Below, piece after piece: positions 18,306-29,142 of a stretch of DNA of 64,000 bases (its first letter is position 1; every line of letters starts with the position of its first letter). The stretch is from Tritrichomonas musculus (taxonomy: Eukaryota > Parabasalia > Tritrichomonadida > Tritrichomonadidae). The notes below the pieces were generated by a model that made no database searches, had not been told where the DNA came from, and saw nothing but the letters and a program-made list of their open reading frames with translations. The stretch spans positions 1,798,001-1,862,000 of the forward strand of contig JAPFFF010000007.1 in NCBI GenBank assembly GCA_039105265.1, in the 5' to 3' direction. The translations under genes and the position numbers were made by a program.

Positions 18306-19798
18306 AATTGTATTTTACTTTAATTTTTGTTTTTATATATAAATATTACGAATGTTTATAAGCTATTATATATTTATTATGTATTCATTATTTTATGTTA
18401 GTAATTATATGTTTGTAATTATATATTAGATAATGAAAATAAAAGCATGGAAGTCAGTTAAGAGATATATATCAATTATGCCCAAGTAGAACCAGAAAAT
18501 GTTGTTTAAATATCTCAGGAAAAATTTCTTTATTCATTGAAATTATGAGTTTTATATTAAGTACGACCTTTCTATGAAAAATGATCGTCGTGGTTACATT
18601 TAATTTTTCCTCAATCTTTCATATTTTTATTGTAAAACTCGTATTAACAAATAAATAATTGGAATATAATGCATATAAAAAATAATTAAATAATTATTCA
18701 GCTTTGAAAAAGAGATATTTCAAAAAATAAAAGTGAATTAAACCAAAATACGTTTATATTTTTTCTAAGAATTTCAAAATGTAATAACTCAATTTCAAAG
18801 AAAAACAATTTTGTTTTCTATGCACCATTTATTAAATAACATGAATATTTAAAATAATCCGGTTCCAAACTCATTAATATTACTTTTCGAACCGGATATC
18901 AATAATTTATTCTATTTGATTTGTATTAACACAAAAACAAGTTTCTTTTTTCCCTTCTAACTTGAGTTTTTAAATTTTTTAATTTTCAATGATTTATGAT
19001 GAAAATGAATACAAAAATTAATCGTTATAAAAAAAATTATAAACGGTGAAAGGTCGTCCGTAATTCAAAATAAGGATTTTCAACTCTCAATTATTCCCTA
19101 ATATATTTTGCAGCAATTTCTTAATAAAAAATAATCTTATTTGAATGAATAATTGAGATATTGGTCCCAAATTTTTTGAATTAATTGAAATTAATTAATA
19201 AATAAGTTTTTCCTGTATTCAAATAATTGTGATATGCTTCCTATTCAAAAAGATGCGTCTCTAATTTGATGTTGAAAAAGTGGCAATAGAAAATAATTTG
19301 GAATTATATCTTGAGGGGGTTTTAGTTAAGAATCTATTTTTTTATTTTTAATTTTATTATAATTATCTTATTTATTCTTTCTGTTATTATTTTTAATTTT
19401 TTATGGGTTTTGATTAATATCTTTTTATATTTTTAAAAAACATTATTATCGGGATTGAATACAAAAAATAATGAAATAAAAAAATCGTTATATAATTCAA
19501 AAAAAATTCTATGGTAATAAGAATTTTTTGATAATATTTATAATATAAAATGTAATTTTTTTTAAACATAGTTATTTAAAAATATACTCTACTATTCTCA
19601 ATAAAAAATATATAATAAATATTTAAAATATATAATAAATAATAATACTTTATAATTAAAAAAATTAATATTCGTTTGATTAGTTATCTTTATTTTTAAA
19701 AAAGATCAAAAATGAATAGTATTGAAATTTATATTTATATAGTGATTATTTTTCAATATTGAAAAGAGAATTCTCTAATCTTTCAGTTTATTGTGTAG
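18306..19798. other. Gene-free 1.5-kb interval with stem-loop
   Basis: No convincing gene on either strand. It contains one clear stem-loop (18857-18897). A weaker inverted pair is CGACCTTTC near 18564 with GAAAGGTCG near 19049. The remainder is A/T-rich, including homopolymer runs and several ATATAATAAATATT-like repeats before 19680. Confidence 0.6.
18857..18897. other. Isolated 9-bp stem-loop
   Basis: ATCCGGTTC (18857-18865) pairs exactly with GAACCGGAT (18889-18897) across a 23-base loop. It stands out because the arms are the most G+C-rich sequence in this interval. Function is unknown. It is not next to a gene end, so a simple terminator role is unlikely. Confidence 0.6.
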
Positions 19799-21067
19799 AT
19801 GCATTTTTTTTCTTCCAAAACAGAGAGAGAAAAACCAATTTTTCCCAAAAAAGGGACGCTTTCCTCTGTTGATTTTATATTTTGCTGTTTGAACTCGGCT
19901 TTCAGTTATGGGATTTTGAAGTTAGGTTCGGTTTTTACATCTGGGTTAATTTTTACTTACATTATTTTAATAATTGTTTCATTTCTTAGTTTTTATTCAC
20001 TAAAATTATTTGTTTTATCAGCCGCATATTATCATGAAGGAACATTTGAAGAAATTTGGAGAGAAGCATTTTCAAAAACAACATTATTTATACCAATATT
20101 TGCTACAATATTTTCTTCGCTTGTTAATATGACGACCTATATCAAAAATATTCAATCATCAATTGTTAATATTGGCTCTAAGATTGTTTCATTACTTAAT
20201 GAGGATGGAAAAGAGATTATTAATGATTTGCAAGCATATAAAATGCTACTTGGATCAGGTGTCTTTATATTATTTTTATTGCCTCAATGTATATCATCGT
20301 CTATTCATACAATGGCAATTATTTCATTTATTTCGTTTGGATGCATTATATTTTTTCTAATTTATTCTGTTTGTATGTTTGGGTACCAAGTTAAAACTAA
20401 AGGGTTCGATATTACTCATTCAATTAAATATTTTCAAATTAATCAGCAATCAGCTAAAAGTTTAGCAGTATTGATTTTTGCTTTTGAATTTTATCCATTA
20501 ACATATCCAGGTCTCAGAGATTGTAAAGATTCAAGAAAGTCAAATCTTTTTAAAGTGTTTTTTATAATTATAATTTTCATATTTATCATTTATGCAACAA
20601 TTGGTACTTTTAATTATTTGACATTTTTTGATGAAACTAAGATTGGAATTATTCTAGACCATTTTCCAGATGATACTGAAGCAGAAAAAATATTATTAAT
20701 AATTGGTAATATTCTAACTTTATTTTTTGTGTTACAAACAATCCCTTTTCGTTTAAACTCATGTCGTTACGTTCTATTGAGTACAATTAACTCTTTAACT
20801 TCATTTCCACATGATATTTGGGCTTTTATGGGAATAATAATTTGTCTTCTCGCACTTGCTCTCTCTAATTTAACAGATGACTACTTAATATTTCTTGAAG
20901 TTGGGAATAATATAATGGCTTCTATTCTTTTGTATATCATCCCACCAATTTTATATATAAAAGCGTATAAAGTATCAGATTGTTGGCATTTCACTATCGC
21001 AATTATCTTATTGACTGTTGGCATTCTAGCCACGATTTTCATGATTATATATAATGGTTTTTATTAA
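19799..21067 (+). CDS. Amino-acid permease of the AAAP family
   Basis: 422 aa from an ATG. A short charged N-terminus (KTEREKPIFPKKGT) precedes the family entry motif around LSSVDFIFCCLNSAFSYGIL. About ten to eleven hydrophobic segments follow, spread to the C-terminus, with the mid-protein LAVLIFAFEFYPLTYP helix typical of Aa_trans (PF01490) proteins. Length matches the family (about 400-450). These carriers move neutral or cationic amino acids across plasma or lysosomal membranes. Trichomonads depend heavily on amino-acid uptake and encode many paralogues, so the substrate cannot be predicted. The nearest genes on both sides encode kinase-like proteins and show no functional link. Confidence 0.85.
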   Translation: MHFFSSKTEREKPIFPKKGTLSSVDFIFCCLNSAFSYGILKLGSVFTSGLIFTYIILIIVSFLSFYSLKLFVLSAAYYHEGTFEEIWREAFSKTTLFIPIFATIFSSLVNMTTYIKNIQSSIVNIGSKIVSLLNEDGKEIINDLQAYKMLLGSGVFILFLLPQCISSSIHTMAIISFISFGCIIFFLIYSVCMFGYQVKTKGFDITHSIKYFQINQQSAKSLAVLIFAFEFYPLTYPGLRDCKDSRKSNLFKVFFIIIIFIFIIYATIGTFNYLTFFDETKIGIILDHFPDDTEAEKILLIIGNILTLFFVLQTIPFRLNSCRYVLLSTINSLTSFPHDIWAFMGIIICLLALALSNLTDDYLIFLEVGNNIMASILLYIIPPILYIKAYKVSDCWHFTIAIILLTVGILATIFMIIYNGFY

Positions 21068-21814
21068 TAAATAATTTTTGTTCGTATTACCTTTTTACAC
21101 CATTAATATTTGAATAATTTTTTAATAATCAACAGAAGGCAAAAAAAAATTTTTTAACTAAACTTTATGAGAATTATTTTTAAAGAAAAATCAATAAATT
21201 TATTAGTAGTTCATACTATGATCGATTGATAGATAGATAAATATATATCATTATTTATGATGACCATATATAATTAATAGAAATCATGATAAATGCTTCA
21301 TAAAATCAATGTATTAACCAAATAGAGCAATTATTTAAAAAATCATTTTTTACTTTAATATAATAATAATATAATTATATACTAATTTCCAAACATACAT
21401 TTGATTGGCAGAAAAATAATTGGGATATATGAAAGATAATTGGCATTTGATATTTAAAATTCATATGATAATAATGGCAAAATAATAAACCACTATTTTC
21501 AATGTTCTCCAAAACAAAAAATTGAAAACTTACTGGAAATTTTCAATTATTTTTGTAGATCATTTAATTTATAATAGATTTTATTGAAGAGAATCAAATG
21601 TATGCAGTGATTTATTATTTTGTTTCTATTCAGATATTCAGAATAAAGAAACTCAGAAAATTGAGAAAAAAAAAATCAATATTGAATTTAAAAAGTCATT
21701 TATTTTTCACAAAAAGTGGATTTATTCAATTTTTGAAAGATTAAACTCAAGTAAAATGACATATCATTTTACAAAAAAAAAAATTGAATAGAATACTTCA
21801 TTCATTATAAATAA
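21068..21814. other. Gene-free interval, about 750 bases
   Basis: A/T-rich sequence with a short TAGA repeat near 21230. No coding potential, RNA gene or inverted repeat was noticed. The last 20 bases carry the initiator-like motif of the next gene. Confidence 0.6.
21798..21807 (+). promoter_or_regulatory. Initiator-like TCATTCATTA before the tandem pseudokinase gene
   Basis: Overlapping TCATTC and TCATTA matches lie 8-17 bases before the ATG at 21815. Both fit the trichomonad Inr consensus TCA+1Y(T/A). Confidence 0.45.
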
Positions 21815-23728
21815 ATGAAAAATATATTATATATAGATTCAGTAATTCACTTTTCATCTTATTATTGTTTAGAAAATGAAACTTTTATAACAGAATTCGA
21901 AACTCCAAATACAAAGATATTAAATTCAATGAAAATGTTCTTCAACCAAATTGATGAAATGAAGTCTTGGGAACAAAATTTTTTTATTATTCCTCGTAAA
22001 AATCAAAATAGCTTCATTTTTTGTCCTGGTCCAAATATTTATGATTTATTATTTTCGAATGGTTTAAGTGAAATTAGCAAAAGGAAATTGGATCTTTATA
22101 CATTGGAATGGCATTTCTCTGTTGCAATGGCAATTTTTATAATGCAATGTAAAAATATTGAATATCAAGGTTTAAGCAGTAAAACTGTGCTAATAGACTC
22201 AAATATGCAGGCAAGAATAATGAATTTAACACATGTAAATTATGAAAAAGATACAATTATTCCTTATCCTTTTTATTTTTATTCTCCTGAAAGATGTTCA
22301 TATTATATTAGTAAAAAAAGCAAAAAGAAGCCTGATATAGAGCAAAGAAAAAAATCGGATGTCTATAGTTATGGAATATTTATGCATGAACTTCTGACAA
22401 AAACAGACCATTCAATATCATATTTTAATAATAATACAATATTTGAAATGATTAAAAAACTCGAAAATGGGGCAATAGAATACATGGATTTGGATCAAAA
22501 GAAAGATATTCCTTTCAAAGATTTGCTTTATAAGTGCCTTGAAAAAGATATCAAAAAGAGATGTAGCATTGAAGACGTGATTCGATATTTATTAGATGTT
22601 CGGCATGTAGAAAAAGCGGATAACAAAATAAACTCCAAATATTTCGATATAAATTTAGTCAATATAGATAAATATCATCATTTTATCATTAAAGTAATGG
22701 ATTTTGAAAAGAATATTCAATTTTCAGAAGCCAAAAAACGTATTATTTCAATGCTTCAAACAAAAAGTGAATTACAAACAATTAAAAAAATAAAATTTAA
22801 AAAATGTTCATTTGAAGATTTAGAAAAAGCATACGCAAAAGGAATAAATAATAGCAAAAACATGATTGATTATTGTTATAATTTTTTGCTTGAGGAAGAT
22901 CAAATTCAATTCAAAAAATTTTCAATGCAACATCCAAATTTAAGTCAATTCGAAATTATGAGAATTTTTATGCAAAATCATGAAGAATCATCAATAGTTG
23001 CAAAAAATCTCAATTTTTTTCTCAAATGGCATAATTTTCATCTCAAAAAGTTGTCGTTTCAATTACAAAATATTTTGAATAAAAATTTGACACTTTTTGA
23101 TGTTCTATATTCTCAAAAAGCAAATAACATTAAAATTAATATTGGTTTAAAAATACATTGGTTGAAGTCAATTGCAAAGCAATTGAAAAAGTTGAATGAC
23201 AATCATAGAAATGTGATAACTTTTTCAAGCAAAAATTTGTATTTAACCGAAAAAATGGAAACAATTTTATATGTTTCAAAAATATTTAAAAAAGGTTCAT
23301 GTAATGATGATAACAAAGAAATAATGAAAAAGATTAAAAAAATATTGAAATGTGATGATTATAATGATATTTCTCTTTACTATCTTCCACCCGAATTGAT
23401 ATCAAATCAAATTGATTTGCAGAACATTAATTTTGATAAATGTGAAATTTATTCTCTTGGTGTTCTTGCTAAAGAATTAATTGAGAATAATGCGCCATGG
23501 TTGTTTATGAACACTCTTTCAAAAAAAGACAAAATTAAAATGATGAAAAAGCCGAAGTGGAGGCCGTTCACAAGCAAAGAACTGAATAAACAAGTCAATG
23601 AATTTGAGCTATCTGAACATGATCGTGAAAAAATATACCAAGTTTTAAATCAATGTTTAAGTATTGATGCCAATCAAAGAGGAACATTAGAAAGCATAAT
23701 TGATGTATTAAGTCTCATTATTAATTAA
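21815..23728 (+). CDS. Protein with two kinase-like C-lobes, both lacking catalytic residues
   Basis: 637 aa. The first lobe: the catalytic-loop position reads YQGLSSKTVLID (from residue 117) instead of HRDLKxxNVLLD, and IMNLTHV replaces the DFG segment. Then come a SPER activation-segment end, KKSDVYSYGIFMHELLT (helix F) and CLEKDIKKRCSIEDV (the C-terminal kinase Arg motif). A second such lobe follows: NHRNVITFSSKNLYLT near 463, YLPPEL, CEIYSLGVLAKELIE and CLSIDANQRGTLESI. Neither has HRD or DFG, and no glycine loop is obvious. The linker is Lys/Asn-rich and helical. The helix F and C-terminal motifs resemble TKL kinases. It is most likely a tandem pseudokinase with a scaffold role. Partners cannot be read from the context. 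Confidence 0.65.
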   Translation: MKNILYIDSVIHFSSYYCLENETFITEFETPNTKILNSMKMFFNQIDEMKSWEQNFFIIPRKNQNSFIFCPGPNIYDLLFSNGLSEISKRKLDLYTLEWHFSVAMAIFIMQCKNIEYQGLSSKTVLIDSNMQARIMNLTHVNYEKDTIIPYPFYFYSPERCSYYISKKSKKKPDIEQRKKSDVYSYGIFMHELLTKTDHSISYFNNNTIFEMIKKLENGAIEYMDLDQKKDIPFKDLLYKCLEKDIKKRCSIEDVIRYLLDVRHVEKADNKINSKYFDINLVNIDKYHHFIIKVMDFEKNIQFSEAKKRIISMLQTKSELQTIKKIKFKKCSFEDLEKAYAKGINNSKNMIDYCYNFLLEEDQIQFKKFSMQHPNLSQFEIMRIFMQNHEESSIVAKNLNFFLKWHNFHLKKLSFQLQNILNKNLTLFDVLYSQKANNIKINIGLKIHWLKSIAKQLKKLNDNHRNVITFSSKNLYLTEKMETILYVSKIFKKGSCNDDNKEIMKKIKKILKCDDYNDISLYYLPPELISNQIDLQNINFDKCEIYSLGVLAKELIENNAPWLFMNTLSKKDKIKMMKKPKWRPFTSKELNKQVNEFELSEHDREKIYQVLNQCLSIDANQRGTLESIIDVLSLIIN

Positions 23729-24215
23729 TAAATAGATTATGTATATAACTCAGTATGCAAAAACCAGATTGGGTTTTATTTTTATTTTTTATTCATTGAA
23801 AGAGCATAATCAAATATGAAAAATCTTTTGAATTCGAATGAAAATATCATTTCTTCTCATAGTATCAAATCAAGATAAATGTGTTATATTTATTTTCTTT
23901 TTATTAAAGTTTGACTAATGATTGGTAATTGAAGTGAAATATTTTTTTTCACCATGCAATAGGTCAATTTTATAAAAAGTGACTGATAAAAAAAAATCAA
24001 CAATGTAAGAAATCAATTCAACATTTGAAATAAGATTAGAAAATGCTGATGTCAAATTCTATTCTTTTCACATCACTTACCAATTAGAGGGCAATCTTTA
24101 TATTATGGATTTTTAAGTTATAATGAAAAAAAAAAATAGATGATGCTGCTAAATAATTTATTTTTTATTATCATTTAAATCAATTTTAATAATGATAAAA
24201 TCTTTTTATTTTCTG
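23729..24215. other. Gene-free interval, about 490 bases
   Basis: Convergent spacer between the tandem pseudokinase stop and the end of the ankyrin locus. A/T-rich, with nothing recognisable beyond poly(A) stretches. Confidence 0.6.
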
Positions 24216-24398
24216 TTAACTCTCTAGGCGTTCTTCAAAAATGAATGAAAAATCATTCAAATACAATTGGAATTTCATTAAAAAAGCAAAAATGAAAATT
24301 CCATCTTGTGCATTGAGATCGATTTCCTTATTTGATAATAGAAGACGGATTAAAGGTAGATTTCCTTTTTTCACAGCGATATGAAGAGGAGTAGTATA
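24216..24398 (-). CDS. ANK block 8 plus C-terminal tail
   Basis: The 33-codon ANK repeat spans 24300-24398 (YTTPLHIAVKKGN, LIRLLLSNKEIDLN, AQDG). It is followed by 27 residues (IFIFAFLMKFQL...FEERLES) to a TAA at 24216-24218. The repeat ends in QDG rather than KSI, as expected of a last repeat. The open frame extends upstream to an ATG at 24422. Confidence 0.65.
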   Translation of the reverse strand, partial: YTTPLHIAVKKGNLPLIRLLLSNKEIDLNAQDGIFIFAFLMKFQLYLNDFSFIFEERLES

Positions 24399-24673
24399 AA
24401 AAGCATGAATTATTAATCGCATTCAAATATTCGATTTTGAATTCCATGAATAAAAACTGAAATTTCATTAAAAAATAAAAATTTTTGAATCGCATGAAAA
24501 AAAAATTGATTTGAAACAGAATTAAAAACATTCATTTATAAATGTCATTAAAACAAAAATATTTTTGAAATTGAATAAAATAATAATATGGTTGAAATTT
24601 GGTGAAATGATATGATTTGAAATGTAATTCAAAATGAAAGAATTGAAATGATATTTAAAAAATAAATAATTGA

Positions 24674-24772
24674 AATTGATTTCAAATTAACATCAATTTC
24701 TGGTCGTCCTAGAAGCATTTTAACAAGTTCGAAATTTTCTTCTTCAACTGCAATTTGCAAAACTGAAATTTC
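24674..24772 (-). CDS. ANK block 7 (33 codons)
   Basis: It reads EISVLQIAVEEENFELVKM then LLGRPEIDVNLKSI. The start departs from the HKTPLH consensus (EISVLQ) but length and register are identical. It follows the longest spacer (1759 bases). Confidence 0.65.
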
Positions 24773-26531
24773 ATAAGAAAAAAATTAAAAAAAAAAACTT
24801 CATTCAAAATTGGGATGTTGGAATCCAATTCAAATTTTGATTTTGAAATTTTATTGAATTTATTTTTGGGATTTCATAAATATAATTATTAAGTAATTGC
24901 ATTAAAGTTATTGAATTTTAATTCTATTAAAATTGTTTGTATGAAATTATGTTTAAAAAAAACATTTAAAACGATATTCAATAATGATTGAAATTTGATC
25001 AGAAAAAATGACTTGAAATTCTATAAAAACGGTTTGATTTGGAATGTTATAAATTATTTACAATTTGATATTTCATTAAAGACTATATATTGAATATGAT
25101 TAAAACAATAAAATTGAAATATAATGAAAAATAATTGATTTAAAATTTCATGAAAAATTTGAATATAAAATTTCACGAGAAACAAAAAAATTTGAAATTT
25201 CATAAGAAAAAAATATTTGTTTATAATTTCATTAAAACTTTTTTTTTAGAATTTTATTAAAAAGTTTGCTATAAAATTTCATTAAAATAGTAAAATTCAA
25301 ATTGCATAAAAATTTGTTGATTTCAAAATTTCATAATTAATATTTTTGATTTGAAATTTCATTAAATTTTTAAATTTAAAAGAACATGATTAAAAGAATT
25401 ATTTTGTAATTTCATTATAATAACTAATTAAGAATTTCATTATAATAATTAACATGAAATTACATCAAAATAAATGATTCGAAATTTCATTTGAAAAAGT
25501 GATAAAAAATTTCATCAAAAAGTTAAAATTTGAAATGATATTTGAAATTTTTATTTTAAATTTCATTCAAAAATTGTTTTGAAAACTATATTAATAATAA
25601 TTGATTTAAAATTACATTAATAATAATAAATTGGGAAATTTCATTGAATAATTAAATTAAGAATTTCATGATAATATTTGAATCAAAATGATATGAAAAT
25701 TATTTGAATGGAAATGATATGAAAAAAAAATTTGTGAAATGTTATAAAAACTCATTGAATTAAAATTTGATTTAATTATTAAATTTGAAATTTGATTTAA
25801 TTATTTAATGTGAAATTGCATAAAAAAATTTAAATTGAAATTTCATTAGAATGATTGATTTGAAATTCGATTAATCAAATGAATTGTTGGAATTTCATTA
25901 ATAAAATCATTTTTTGAAATTATGTTTAACAAAAAAATTTGAAATTTCATTCAAAAAAATTATTTGAAATTCTATTCAAAAAAAAAATCATTTAAAACTT
26001 TATTAAAGAAGTGATTTTAGAATGATGTTAAATTATTATAAATTGAACTAGATTAAAACAATTTGTTTTTAATTTGATAAAAATAAAGAATTTTGAAATT
26101 TCATTTAAATATTTAAATTGAAATATAATTAAAATTTTTAATGAAATTGAATAAAAAAAAATTAATATAGAATTTCATAAAAATATGAATTCATGAATAT
26201 CGATATGAGTAATGATTTAAAACTGCATTCAAAGAGTTGATTTTTCAAATTTCATTAAAAATATTCAAATTTTAAATTTCATTTACAAAAATGAATTGAA
26301 ATTTCATCAAAATTTTCAATTTCGAATATCATTATTAAGATCAATAGATTTAAAATGTTATTAAAACATTTAAATTGTAATTTCATCAATATAATTAATT
26401 TAGAATTTTATTCAAAAAAGTGATTTGGAATTACGTTTAAATATTTGAATTAAAATTGAATCAAAAAATAAATATTTGAAATGAAATTAGAAAATTATTG
26501 AATTTGAATGATATGAAAAAAAATAAATTTA
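24773..26531 (-). repeat. 1.76-kb GAAATTTC-dense spacer array
   Basis: This stop-rich spacer contains GAAATTTCATTAAAA-like units (plus-strand reading) every roughly 25-40 bases, with variable A/T filler such as TTGATTTGAAATT. GAAATTTC is an 8-bp palindrome, so the motif reads alike on both strands. The seven other spacers of the locus (0.2-0.5 kb) have the same texture. No ANK block could be found in it. Confidence 0.75.
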
Positions 26532-26630
26532 AATTGATTTAATATTAACATTGACATCTTTGTTAGCGAGTAGAACTTGAACAACATCTATGTTTCCTTT
26601 TTCAACAGCAATGTATAGAGGCGTTTTATT
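26532..26630 (-). CDS. ANK block 6 (33 codons)
   Basis: It reads NKTPLYIAVEKGNIDVVQV then LLANKDVNVNIKSI; the next codon is a stop. The frame is intact and the ANK consensus good. Confidence 0.7.
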
Positions 26631-27136
26631 AATAAAACATAAAAAATTTGATTTTAACAATTGATGTTTAATTTCATTCAAAAATGATTTTGTTAATCCA
26701 ATTCGAATTATTAATTTAAAATGTTATTTAAATGTGTCATATAAAATTATATAAATTTATTTGATTTGGAACCCAATTCAAAAAATAAATTGATAAAATT
26801 TTATGATAAAATGGAATTAAAAATCTCATTTAAATTTTTGTTTTTGAATTGTATTAAGAAAAATATTAAAAATTTCATTAGAATATATTGATTTTGGAAT
26901 GAAATGAAAATATTAAAAGATGAAATGTCATAAATAAAAATTGAATTGAAACATCATTCAATATATAAAACTTTTTGAATTTCATTAAAATTACTTGAAT
27001 TTTGAATCCAATTTAAAAAGTAAATATTGAAATTGCATTCAAAACATAAATATTTAAAAACTTTATTGAAATATATAATTTGTAATGTAATGAAAAACAT
27101 TTAAATTTGGAATTGTATTTTAAAAATTGAAATAAA

Positions 27137-27235
27137 AATTGATTCAATATTCGCATCTACATTTTCATTATTTAGTAAAATTTGAGTAATTTTTGCATAG
27201 CCTCTTTCAACTGCCACATGTAAAGGTGTCTTATG
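27137..27235 (-). CDS. ANK block 5 (33 codons)
   Basis: It reads HKTPLHVAVERGYAKITQI then LLNNENVDANIESI. The upstream in-frame codons soon reach a stop (TAA two codons before HKT), so this repeat cannot be read through from block 4. Confidence 0.7.
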
Positions 27236-27613
27236 AAAAAATTAAAATAAAATTGTATTTAAATTTTTAATTTTTGGAATCCAATTAAAATTGATGATTT
27301 GAAATTTGATTAATAATTTATGATTTTTTGAAATTTCATTTAAAAGATCAATTTGAAATGTTATTCAATTAAAAAAATGAAATGTGATTTAAAAAATTGA
27401 TTTAAAACTGAATTTAATTGTTATATGATGAAATGTGATGAAAACATTTTGATTAAAAATTATATAAATTATTAGCATTAGAAACTTCATTAACAAAAAA
27501 TGAAAAGAAATGTGATTTAAAAAAATGATTAGAAATTGAATGAAAATATTGAAATTTAAAAACGTAATTCAAAATAATTTAATTTCAAATGATATTCAAA
27601 AGATTTAAATAAA

Positions 27614-27712
27614 AATGGATTTGAAATTAACTTTGGTTTCTTGATTTTGTAATAACAATTGAACAATTTCTGCATTCCTGTTCTCTACTGCAATATGCAA
27701 AGGTGTTTTATG
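27614..27712 (-). CDS. ANK block 4 (33 codons)
   Basis: It reads HKTPLHIAVENRNAEIVQL then LLQNQETKVNFKSI. It is followed by three codons and a stop. Confidence 0.7.
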
Positions 27713-28115
27713 AAATAGTAAATAAAAACTTCACTTAAATGTAAAGTATTGAATTTCATTAGAAAAAGTTTTTATTGAATCCAATTTAAATTGATGATGT
27801 GTAATTATATTTAAAAATATAATAATCAAAAATTTCATTAAATAGTAAGTTTTTAAATGTCATTCAAAAAAAAATAATTTTGAATTGCATTCGAATGATG
27901 AATTTGAAACTAAATTAAAACACATAAATATTGAAATCCAATTGAATCAAATGATTAAAAATTTTATTTATAACTTATAATTAGTAATGTCATTAATAAA
28001 AATGATATTGAAATTGAATTAAAGGCTTTTTCTAAGAATTTTGTTTGAATAAAATGATTTAAAATGTAATTAAAAAACTAATCAATTGAAATGACATAAA
28101 AACAAAGTCAATAAA

Positions 28116-28214
28116 AATTAATTTAATGTTGGTATCAATTTTTGGATTCTTCAAAAGCATTTTAATGATATCTGTGTTTTCTTTTTCAATGGCAATGATC
28201 AGTGCTGTTTTATT
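28116..28214 (-). CDS. ANK block 3 (33 codons)
   Basis: It reads NKTALIIAIEKENTDIIKM then LLKNPKIDTNIKLI. The TALIIA variant of TPLHIA is the most divergent core but retains ANK spacing. Confidence 0.68.
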
Positions 28215-28477
28215 AAAATACAAAAATTTTAAAACTTCATTTAAAAAAAAATAAAGAGAAAAACAACATTAAAAATTTTAATTGTTTGAATCCAATTTAA
28301 ACCTTTCAGTAGAAATGTTATTTTAATCATTAAGTAGGAATTGGATTAACAAATAATATTTTTGGAATTATATTTAAAAAATAGACTTTAGAAACTTGAT
28401 AAAAGTAATTTGATTTAGAACGCAATTAAAAAAAAATTTTTTTTGTTTAAAATGATATGAAAAAACAATTGATTTAA

Positions 28478-28576
28478 AATTGATTTTGCATTTACATCGA
28501 TTTCAGGACGTTCTAATAATAATTGCATGATTTCGGTATTATCTGTTTCTGCAGCAAAATGTAATGCTGATTTATG
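28478..28576 (-). CDS. ANK block 2 (33 codons)
   Basis: It reads HKSALHFAAETDNTEIMQL then LLERPEIDVNAKSI, with an intact ANK consensus. Confidence 0.7.
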
Positions 28577-28879
28577 AAAAAAATGTCAATAAATTTCATT
28601 GAATTTTGTGATTAAAAATTGCATCAAAAAAAAAATTGAGTTGAAATGATATGAAAAAGTTTTTTAAAAAAAACATCATTTAAAATGATAAAGCATTGAA
28701 ACGATATAAGAAAATATATAGAATGTCATAAGCAAAATAAAATCATTAAAACTTTATTTAATGTAATAATTTGAAATGAGATTTAAATCATAAATTTTTG
28801 AATTATATTGAAATTGTTGATATGAAACATGATTAAAAAAAAACATTTTTTTTTAAATGGTATTAAAACATTAAATTAA

Positions 28880-28978
28880 AATTGCTTTAAGATTAACATC
28901 AATATCTTTTTGTGCTAGCAAAAGTTTAACAATTTCCAAATTTCCATTTGCAACAGCACTATGTAAAGGAGCCTTATG
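28880..28978 (-). CDS. ANK block 1 (33 codons)
   Basis: It reads HKAPLHSAVANGNLEIVKL then LLAQKDIDVNLKAI. It is the first isolated block after the N-terminal open frame, which ends in a half-matching NVNEKVG 212 bases upstream. Confidence 0.7.
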
Positions 28979-29142
28979 AAAAACAAAGAAAAAAAATTTT
29001 ATTTTAAAAAATAAATTTTGCAATCCAATTCAAAACGAAATAAAGTAGGAATTGAATAAAAACAGAGATTTAAAAAAACTTTATCATTAAAAATACAAGT
29101 ATTAAAACTTCATTAAAACTCAAATAAATAAAAAAAATTCCA

